Below are positions 35,882 through 45,513 of a stretch of DNA of 45,513 nucleotides, one piece after another. The position numbers and the translations under genes are program-made. Under the pieces are notes generated by a model, which was given only the letters and a program-made list of their open reading frames with translations, had not been told where the DNA came from and searched no databases. Source of the DNA: Phoronis ovalis (lineage: Eukaryota > Phoronida > Phoronidae); assembly GCA_028565635.1 (NCBI GenBank), contig JAOXYB010044725.1:1-45513 (forward strand), in the 5' to 3' direction. Each line of letters begins with the position of its first letter. Position 1 is the first letter of the stretch.

Positions 35882-35889
35882 ACACAGGC

Positions 35890-38726
35890 TGTTCTATGAT
35901 CTTTACATGCAATATTTTGCCTCGAAGAAATTCTACAAAAAGATAACGTACCCCCTCTAAATTACATTAATATATTTTGTAGCAGGTTTGACCTTTATTT
36001 TAAGTAAGAGCATATTTCAATTTTATTCTCACATTAATTATTGATTTATTTTTTAGGATTAACGTTTAATAGATGGAAGAGCTTAAATCATCACGGGACT
36101 AGCCAGACTGAAGTAATCGAAATGACAAGTTATGCCAACACCCTTTTAATACATGACTATGACGAATACATGTTAATACGCCTTATCTAATAGAAAGGAT
36201 GACAGTGCAGAAATTTAGCAAGAATAACAAAGCAGAGTTCTTCCAATTATCTAAAATACTGTACTAATATTGTGGGTTAGTAAATCTTAGTAGGTCATCC
36301 GATTTCATTTAGCGAAAACAACAATTGAAAACAACAGGCGTCGGTGTTTTCCCGAGTGTTTTCCCTTTTTTTTGTTTTCTGACCAAGACCAGTTAAGAAT
36401 ATTAAAAAAATATTGTCGAAATAAACAATTTTGCATGCTATTATATTACGGGGCACACAAATTCAAAAGATTTCATCTTTTAAGATTTAAACAATTAACA
36501 AAGTTTTATTCGAAAAATAAAAAATACGAAATTATAAGAAGTACTAGACATGGACATTATTTTATATCTATCTTAAATTTGTTTTATCCCCGGGATTTCA
36601 TCATTCGCTATCAATATTCTGCATTTACATGCATATTAATTGACAGGGTGCCGCAGCCAAGAACATGTATTTATAGAGGGATAATAGGTGCATGCGTGCG
36701 TAGAGCATAATGTCCTTTTGATCGCATCAATACAGAAGTGAAAAGAAAATAACGAACTCTTAACAAGGATTTACATAGTTGAATTACATTTATCAGTGTA
36801 TTTATTTGAATTTTTTAAAATATCCGGTAAACTAACCACCCTAAATGCGTACAATTAATCAATTAAGATACCCTTTTGTTAGTTGTGTTATGCAGTAGAA
36901 TTGACTAAATCACAACACAGGTTTCAAGATTGTAATTTAGACTCATTTAATTAATAAAATATAAATTATATATAATTTAACGAAATCGATCCTTGTACAT
37001 CATGCAGGTGAAGTAGCTTAAACTAGTTTCAAGTATTCAAGTGTCCGCGCGAGATAAAAAAGGATTATTTCAATTATATTTGGAAGTTCAGCAAGCATTA
37101 TCCTTGGACGTAATCCTAAGTGACATAGTTTAAGCACGTTCCCCTGATTGCACAAGATTTACCAAGCTCCAGTCATAGTGCCTGGGCCGACGGATGATCT
37201 AGTGAGAATCACGAGTTTTGAGTGAATATGTCCGTTGGTTCTGGATGTTAATCAATCAAGCAGAATACTTGATCTTTTGATCCAAATTTTTCATAAAACA
37301 ATGATGTTTCGAGAGATTAGAAATGGCGGATGGATTTTTTTTTACGTGGTTGTAAAACTTCAAAATAGGTGCGGTTGCGAAATTTCTTGAAAACGTGCTT
37401 AGATAACTAATAAATAGTTACATAACAAAATATTTATGTAATGATTTATGCGGATTTATCAGCCTATCATCATAAAATACGTGAAAATGTGAGCAGAAAA
37501 TTTGGCTGCACAGAATTCCGATCTTTTTATATAGGTGCTACTCCCGCTGCTACTGTAGGCTCAACGTCGGTTAGGGTATAGTTAAGGCTGAAAGTTACAA
37601 CTACCCTTTGTATATTTGATTCAAAAACTAACCCTAACTGCATAACGCGCGTTAACGTGCTTTCTTTTTAAAAATATCCCTTTTATGCGTTGGTTCTTGT
37701 CCACAAATATACGTACCAGCCACTGATTTGAGCGGTCGGACCCCCAGGGTTTCCCCTGGAAAATTTGATGCGTAAGAGGTGCAAAATTACTGTACGACCA
37801 GAAGGTCCATCATGCGGGTTGGGCCTCTTATATAAAAATCACAAATTGTTTTCTTATTTTGTGCCGTTTTCCTGCAATCTGAGGCTCATTAATTGGACAG
37901 TTACTATCACCAATAAAAACTTTGTGTTTGTGGGAAATATAAATGTAAACAATATGTAGTCTCCTTAGTTAATTTTTTTCAGAACCACACATTGTGTTGT
38001 AATGTTTTGCCAATGGGTTATAAGCGTTCATTTTCTAAAATTAAAGATCTTATCAACAATTTATCATTTATAAACATTACCAGAAGCCCCGTCAAAAATA
38101 TCTAGTTACTTTGGAAAAATTATAGTTAGTAACATTATATGTTTGAGTTTGTCTGTAAATTATTCACTAAACCATAATTTATTATAATTTGACTTGGATC
38201 ATAATGCAGCGATGTGGCACGTTTTGTAAAATACTTTTACAGATCCATCCCCTGATCCAAACTTGGGTAACTTTTCAAATATGTAAACCCACTGATGACT
38301 TTTCAAAGCCATAAAAAGCGTTGAAGCACATAATGTCATCATTAGTATTGTTCCAATTGCTTCAAATACCTCCGATCTATGAGAAAAGTTTTGTGAATAC
38401 GGCCGGGGAAATGCGGTAAACTTGAGTTAAATCAGTTTTAATTTATGACAGCTTGACATTTATTAAAAGTTACGCATTATTGAAACCAAAAACTAATAGA
38501 AACCGTAGAACTTTATAACTGATTGATAGTCATAGTTTTCATAATTACTGAGCCATATAATTTCAGAATAATCATTTCATCAGGTTTTAGCCGGATATCC
38601 ACCAACATTCAGCACCAGGAGAATAACTTTTATCGATCACAATGCCTGGTTTAATATCAGCGCCATCTGTACAGAGATTATTGTACTCAACTTTCAGCGG
38701 AAATAGCCGAACATTCATGAGTAAAG
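35890..38726. other. Intergenic region between the ferritin and TTC17 start sites
   Basis: The two genes are transcribed away from each other, so this 2.8 kb contains both upstream regions. I recognise no gene, RNA or clear repeat in it. No TATA box is evident before TTC17. Confidence 0.5.
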
Positions 38727-41700
38727 ATGGCTGCCATGTTGGTCGTTGTTTGCCACTGTTTGTTATTTTTCTCAAATATTCAGATAACAAGTTCTTCGAC
38801 ACACTGGATAGTGACCGAAGATGGTAGATTACAAGCTCAGGTATATGCAATTTTAATTGCTCTATATGATTATATTTTTTACGCATATAGTTTTGCAAAA
38901 CAGTCTTAAGGATTACGTGTCTCACGCTGAACTACCTTTTAGAGGCTAGACGCTAGTTTTATGAATTATTGATTCATTTATCACAAAGGTCGCTTCTGTC
39001 TTATTTTGTCTTTTATTTCTTTGACGCATTATGCCAAAATTGTTGGTTTTTAGTTATCAATGCGCTAGGTACAAGGAGTAAACACGTTCCGGGAAACACG
39101 TGTTGTTCCATCTTCTGCATCAGTACCAACTAAGAGAGTACGAACACATATTAAATTTAGAAAAAAAATAAAAACATCAAAGTAATTCATTAAAAAATAA
39201 TACAGAAATACCGTAGTAACTGAGTTATTACATTATCAATTTAAAAATAGTAAATATCACAAAGACAAAAAATGTTTCTGGAAATGATATGCATTTTTTT
39301 TGGCATATTAATCTTGTTTTACAGGTCAGTAATTTTTTTCAAGTATTCCTAACCTGGGGTTTAGTATAGTCCCAGTCAGTTCACCGCACATGAACTTGAC
39401 TGTTTTCTTCTAAGAGAGGAAATGCTGGCTGAACATATCCTGACCTTTCAGGCGTGGATACAGAGTAAAGTTGTGACAGTTTTCTAAATTAGTGTAACCG
39501 TTTTCTTCCCACCAAGTCATCACCATTTAGAAATAGCAATTTCATGACCTAAACATGCATAGCTTTATTTGTTACAAACTAGGTCCTTACCATCTCAGGT
39601 GTTTGATATTTGCATACTGGTACTGGTTTATTAACTATTTAATTTTGTGTTAAGAACCATTGACAAAACTTCAGATTATTGAATACATGTACGGTAGTAG
39701 TAATACTCATTAACATATTATAGCCAATACATTCTAATATTAAGTTAATTCAAGCTTATAGGGGGTAAAGCAAATAAGGAACAAAGAAACAGCTCCAAAC
39801 CACTCATAACCCAGGAAAACGGTCAGGAACTCTTGACCGTTTTCCAAGAAACAAGAAAACGGATTTTCATAGGGTCTTCATGGAATGTTTTCTCCCAGAA
39901 ATTTCGTGACCGTATTCTAGAAAATGGGGGAAACCCCCTTGTAACCGCGCCTGCCTTTACAGTTACCTGGAAGTTATTTTTATTTATTGTTACGCAATGT
40001 ACGCCTATGTCATTTCACACTTTAAAAAAATCTTTTTAAATTGAATTGCCTGATAACAATAATCATTTAATATTAAAACCGGTTGGGTCATGTATCCAGG
40101 ACTAGTAGTCTATGATGATATTAATACTCTCCATAAGGCCAATTTTGCTGCATTGAAAAAAATGATATGAAACCAAATACTGTTGTAAATTAAATATAAA
40201 ATGATATGAAATATGATTACTAATGAGGTTTTGTAATAAGAGTCTTGTTAGATTAGTAAATTAATTACTTGTTTATGCACTTTATTATTGAAAGTACCAT
40301 AGATGCAATATAAATATTGTTTTTTTTTATGGAGACACTAAACATCTCTCTTGATAATAGCACATAAGTACACACACAACAAACAGTATGTCTTCATATG
40401 AAGTACTGAAATCGAGGTAAATCATAGTTAACTATTAAATATTATATACCTGTAAACTTGTATTTTCTTCTTTGAAGATTGATTCCATGTTCAGTATGCG
40501 AAGACCATATGATCTTGTGTCCCTGTTAAAGCAAGAAGACAGAGCTCTAATGCTAGACAACTTAAAGCAAGAATTGTTATCTAGAAAAGAAGATATAGAT
40601 CGAAATGAAGATAAAGATACTGGTGAGTGCTTTATAGCGAAAGGTCTAAGTTCTGAAGAATTTTGAAAATTTTCTCTCCTTGTCTTTTTTAAATTCCGTT
40701 AGTGTATAAGCCACGGTGCAGGCAGAAGTGAGATGTTGTGAAAACTACAATGTCTTAAATAACTGATTCAGCTATCACCACATACATCTTTTTTATGCCT
40801 GCAAACATTTTATTTAACCCTGTTCTGAGGCATACATGAAAAGTTTCGTTGGTTCTGGAATATTTACTGTAGACAGTAACTTCTGGTTTTAAAATGATGA
40901 AATTAGGTAAAAACATATATTTGCACTGCTGGAGACATAAAATGTGTTAATAAGAACAGGGTGAAAATTACTTCAATAAGTACCTGTGCCACTTTATTTA
41001 CAACTGGGGTGGTCAAGAGTTCAACACCATAATTCATTTAACTCTGTGAATGAGTGAGATAGGTTACAAAAACACTATTTACACATTTACCTTTAATGAA
41101 CTTTACCAAATATGTCGAACAAAGCACACTTTCTATTCTGAATGAACAGTATTATTTGCTGTTACAATAATTCTGTACTGTATAAAGATCACTGTATTTT
41201 ATATATTAAATTATGGATTTATAAATTTATGTAGAATATGTTTAATGCTTTCAAGCTTGTTGAGCTAAATAAGCAAATTTTATTTCTAAAAGAAATTGTA
41301 TCAAACATTTATTACTTTATAGCATAAGGATTTTGTTCAGTCACTGAACATATATTTAGCCATCACCTAGATTGAGTAAGGGTTTCTTTATAGATAAAGC
41401 ATTCAAAAGTGAATGTCACAAAATTTATGTTCAAGTAAAATCATTGCAATGTTACAGATTGAAATACGTGACTAGGAATATTAATTATCCATTCTGAAAT
41501 TAATATTAATTTACAGGTAAATTTACATAGCATTCTGTAAACTTTTGTTTGTTTATATGCATGCAACTGGAATTTTAAGCATTAACTCATAAAAAACGGA
41601 CTTCAGCGCATTCATAGTGTACAGATACTGGAGAATGTATAATTAATAATTTTTTAGCGAAAATATAGTCAAGCAAAAAATTATATTTATGTATTTATCT

Positions 41701-44700
41701 AATTTTTTGCCATCATAAGTATTTAATATTTCTGGTTGACTGTACACTTGTTATTACATATTTGTACTGACAAAGTGTTTTCTGTCACCATGGTCACCAG
41801 ACCTGTTTTGGAAAAGAGGTATTGATCATTTAGCAAAAGTATCCATATTGTATAAACTCCACAAAGTTATTTTGTAACATCATTCGGTTTCTACTTGTAA
41901 AAATGAACCATATTAAAGGGCATCAAATGTGGTTTTTGAATAACACAAATTCTATAAAAAAAATAAAATATTGTAGTATATCTAAAAGTTTTTTTAGGTA
42001 TATGGTCCTGGTAATTGTTATCAGTGCATTGTTAAACATGATAATTATTTTTGTCTAAAAAAGCAGTCAAGACAAATCACATCCAAATATTAGTATACAT
42101 TATAGAAAACATGTAAAACGCCATTTTCATGAGATGTGTTTGCTATTTTGTTTTATTCAAATAAGCTTTAATTAAGCTAATTGGATGTGACCTCCTTCTC
42201 TTGTATGATCAACAAGACAGAAGTGCTAAGAGAAAGTCCAAAAATACCTATTTTCTCTTGATTTGTTTCAACTCCATCTCAGACTATATTATTAAGTAAT
42301 TTAAATGAAGTATATCTTAATCGAATTCTACACGTATTGCATGTATTTCTTTATATTTTATTGCAGTGTTGAGTTATAACTATTTCAATATTTCATTAAG
42401 GAATAATATTTTTTACTTATGATATTTAATTGTAGTCCATGACGTCTCCCACTGAGATTTGGGTTGTCTGGCTTGGTAATGTAAACCAATATCGTGCAAA
42501 ATACATACATTGCTGCAATAGTGTTTTTTTAATCAGAATGATCTAGAGCTATGATATTCGTTGACAACACTTATCTTTGTAATTTTCCGTTTACTGATTA
42601 AATATTTTCTCATTTATTATTAATCCCATACAAATATCACTTCACTGTGTTAATGTAGCTTCTGTTGTACTTGAAAGATATAATTTATATTTTATAAGGG
42701 TAAATGTTTGTCATTGTATTTCTAGAATTGAGGTATACAATATTTAATGAGTGCAACATGAAAACAGGTCATCGTGGCTTCCTACGTTTTCAGAGCCTAG
42801 ATTCAAAGGTTGCCTAAGTTATCGTAGGATCGGATCTCTTTACCTTTGTCGATGTAAAAAAAGCGATTGAACGTGTAATTGGTACTATTAGTTTATTTTA
42901 GTAGGTTATTCAGTCCCCGCAATGTTATTGATAGTCACTGGAGAGAAACATCTTGAAAAAAGGTGTTATAATTATAGCAAGCAAAGGTCCCAATCAATTA
43001 TCTCTGCATGATTGATTTTCATAATACACAAAATATATGATTTGTTTATGAAGTATAGAATATATTGTAACTCATCTTATTTCTCAAATAATTTGATAGC
43101 ATGTATTTCTTAAAATACTTGTTATTTATGTTTAATATTTAAGGTAAGCTTCAAGCAAATTCAGCCAAAAAATATGTTTTGAATGGTTACAAATCTTGAA
43201 AAAGTCACAACTCTTCTCGAAGGCAAGGGAAGGAACCAGCTCCACATGCACAACACATAGTTTTTCAGCCATTGTCTTAAAGACTGATTTGAATAGATTA
43301 TTAGTAAAACACAAATTTTGTTATTTATAATGTTGAGTTTTACGTGTTTTGCAAAATGTGTATTTGTACATGATGCATTTTGACAAGTTATATTTAGCAC
43401 AGGCTCAAATAATGTTGTCTCACTTTCATCTAAAACAAAACATAGTGACAAGTGTCCTCCAGTAAGGAATTTCTTCTAGAGTTGCTCTTTCGAACAAGTC
43501 TTACAGGCTGCCCAAAATAAATGTATTCTGTTTTTAGTAGTCATTCAGCTTATAAAAAATTTATTTCTTTATAGTTTTGTACAATTTAAATATGCAATTA
43601 AACATTTTCTAACAGTAATGGTTTCCTTATTAATTTCTTTATGATATGTGTATAATGCATCAGACTAGAAGAAGTTGTATTCATTTCAGGCCTTGAACAA
43701 AGGTTTTATAAAACAGACACAGACTGTATTGCAGCTGGGAAGCCACTACCTGAGTTCGACCTCCTCATCAGTACAGTGCTTCCTTTAGAAAATAAAGGAA
43801 TAAGGTGAGTTATTATCTTTTTTCTTAAAATTCATTTCATGTACATTTTTATGTCATATCAGAAATATGATAATTTTATGTGTTTTTTTTTGTATTTGGG
43901 TGACTGCGATCAAGTTCAATATTACATTTAATGTAATAACAGTTTTAACGTACCAGCAAACTTCAGTAAATGTTTTCTAATTTAAATGAAAAGGTGAACT
44001 TTAAAAAAGCATAAAGTGTACTATTCAATCTTTCTGAATATGTAATTTATTGGTCATGTGAGCTCAAAATTCAAAAGAATTTCAGTCATACAGTCTGGCA
44101 AGTACAAAGGTGAAACTTCACATACCGAAGTACAAAACTATCTCAAATTTAAAATTTTGCTTTATTTGAAAGATGCAAGTTTTCAAAGCTTTGCTGAAAT
44201 TTAGGTAACTACATTGGATCATTAAAATTTTTAATATTAAAAATCTGAGATATCATTTTGTAATTCTTCATCTGAATATTATTTGTGTAAAGGTTCAGCT
44301 TTGACAGCGGTAAACATTTTTGCTTCTATTCTTTTAAAATTTACGTTAAAAAACATTATCCTAAAATGCCAGCTATTCAGACCACATGGTCAGATGAAAC
44401 AGAAATAGATTACAAAATTATGTAAAAAGTAAGTTTTGGAAAATGTATACTTTAGCTAATTTTCTTTCAGATTAACTTAGAAAATCGTTTTTGATCTTTG
44501 GCTGCATTAGAATTGACCAAACATGCCCGGCTCCTTAAAAAAATTGTATTGTATTAGGCACTAACTGGGAGATTGATCACTATGTGGTTTTGTCTCCTTG
44601 CAGTAAATAAAAGATCTCTTGTACCAGGTGGTAAATCAAAAGAACTTACCCAATGAATGGCCTTATTTTTTAATGTTTAATATTTTTGACTTGAAAGCTT

Positions 44701-45417
44701 TTTATAAAGAATCTATTCTCTGAGTTCTAAAAGTGAAAATCTGCTCTAATAGCTGTAATCTTGCCAACTTGCATATATAAAGTAAGGTGATTAAAACAAG
44801 TGTTAACCGCCTAATTATTGATAATTCGAAGGTATATTAAAACATAAAAAAAACACTTAACTCTTGTTGGCAGTTTTTTACACCTTTGTATTTTGGTTTT
44901 AATATTATTCATATGCAGGGCTGAAGATCATATTGATTTCAAAGCTCAGCCTAGTATAACGCCAGTGACACCATACTGCACTGACATAGTGAAGCTGGAT
45001 TACAGTGTCCATTCGTTTGAACATTTAGAGGTAAGTATAATTAAAAACTTACCCTTCCAGAATACCGCCTTTTGCGTTAAGATGATACTCACAAATGTAC
45101 TGCTTGTGGGATTTAGAGATGCTAGTATGATATTCAAAATTACCTGCTCAATATACAACCTCATACTCCATTAGAGCAGTTCTTTGCTTTATTTTTTAAT
45201 TGTTTCTGAGCACTGTACAACCCTTTATTTATCCATGAGACCTACAGAATTTCTAAGATAGATTTACACAATTGTCTAGTCGTTTTTATTGTATTTGCAG
45301 GGTGTGCAGAATAGAGAGAATTTAACTGGGAATCCAGAATTGGGTTTAAAAAATGCCATTACGCACAGAGATAACGTTGATGACTATGGTCACTTAGTGT
45401 ATGAAGCATTAGTAAAG
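38727..45417 (+). CDS. TTC17: TTC17, tetratricopeptide repeat protein 17, N-terminal exons
   Basis: TTC17 is a TPR protein required for primary ciliogenesis and actin organisation in vertebrate work. Five coding exons are seen: 38727-38840, 40478-40622, 43690-43804, 44919-45030 and 45301-45417. All have GT-AG junctions and matching phases (0, 1, 2, 0, 0), giving 194 residues, and the gene continues beyond the window. The family match is clear from THWIVTEDGRLQAQ, RPYDLVSLLKQE, NEDKDTGLEQR, DTDCIAAGK, and SVHSFEHLEGVQNRENLTG. These correspond to THWVVTEDGKIQQQ and the following blocks of the human protein. Residues 1-24 look like a signal peptide, as in vertebrate TTC17. The ATG at 38727 has a good context (AAAG-ATGG). 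The TPR units themselves lie downstream of the window. Introns of 1.6, 3.1, 1.1 and 0.3 kb show no further genes. Confidence 0.95.
39814..39845. repeat. Perfect 12-bp hairpin in TTC17 intron 1
   Basis: GGAAAACGGTCA, an 8-nt loop, then TGACCGTTTTCC. A further GAAAACGG copy at about 39856 can pair alternatively with CCGTTTTC. It may be a small foldback remnant. Confidence 0.55.
40623..43689. other. TTC17 intron 2, nothing recognised
   Basis: A 3.1-kb AT-rich intron. I found no open frame, RNA gene or clear repeat in it on either strand. Confidence 0.5.
44040..44430. repeat. Possible diverged third copy of the intronic foldback family (TTC17 intron 3)
   Basis: Fragments such as TTGGTCATGTGA (44050), AAATTTTGCTTTATTTGAAAG (about 44152) and AAAAATCTGAGATATC (about 44244) resemble segments of the CFAP44 intron 29 element. 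The match is patchy and low in complexity, so this is tentative. Confidence 0.3.
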
Positions 45418-45513
45418 GTATGTAAATTGATTTTTTATTAAGTTCAATTAGCTTGTAATAAAAATTAATTCGATCACCTGCTGCTGCTGTCATTTTGTGG
45501 CAAAAAGTGTCAT

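Noticed and set aside
36372-36710. 112-codon + strand frame upstream of ferritin
   Set aside because: Starts with a non-ATG codon, has no recognisable family and a composition typical of AT-rich intergenic DNA.
37572-37640. TTAGGGT and AACCCTAA near each other, telomere-like
   Set aside because: Only single motif occurrences, no array.
38587-38925. 112-codon - strand frame over TTC17 exon 1
   Set aside because: Antisense to a clear signal-peptide exon with a good donor site; no family match.

Overview
The window is nuclear DNA from an animal. It is AT-rich, its genes are split by GT-AG introns, one gene carries a metazoan-type iron-responsive element, and the proteins are typical animal cilia, iron-storage and secretory proteins. 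The ferritin residues, the KR-processed repetitive peptide precursor and the intron style fit a lophotrochozoan, possibly a mollusc, but that placement is inference. No bacterial, phage or CRISPR features were seen.

Layout. (1) 111-25429, + strand: CFAP44 (WDR52), an axonemal WD40/coiled-coil protein. I resolved 35 coding exons whose phases all join without a break. The 5' end lies outside the window. The first two exons encode a long acidic, repeat-built N-terminus, and a possible 42-nt in-frame cassette exon sits between exons 22 and 23. (2) About 25850-28640: intergenic DNA with a 298-bp hairpin element (65-bp, nearly perfect terminal inverted repeats) directly abutting a second, about 1-kb inverted-repeat element. 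(3) 28693-29971, - strand: a signal-peptide precursor made of about 35 units of a 10-residue repeat (S/N-A-G-W-D-S-V-Q-K-R). This is the most novel item. In this sequence a 4-nt duplication breaks the frame after about 17 units, and 18 more intact units follow in the shifted frame. A TATA box lies upstream. (4) About 30090-33360: intergenic DNA with small repeats only. (5) 33751-35725, - strand: a complete four-exon, 172-aa H-type ferritin gene with all ferroxidase ligands, an iron-responsive element in the 5' UTR and a TATA box that would place this element close to the cap. (6) About 35890-38726: intergenic. (7) 38727-45417 and beyond, + strand: the first five coding exons of TTC17, starting with a signal peptide. 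The TPR-bearing part lies outside the window.

The genes are independent transcription units. CFAP44 (motile axoneme) and TTC17 (ciliogenesis and actin, from vertebrate work) both relate to cilia, but two other genes separate them and no shared regulation is visible. Several introns hold non-autonomous repeats: a TA-flanked MITE in CFAP44 intron 6, and a foldback family in opposite orientations in introns 15 and 29.
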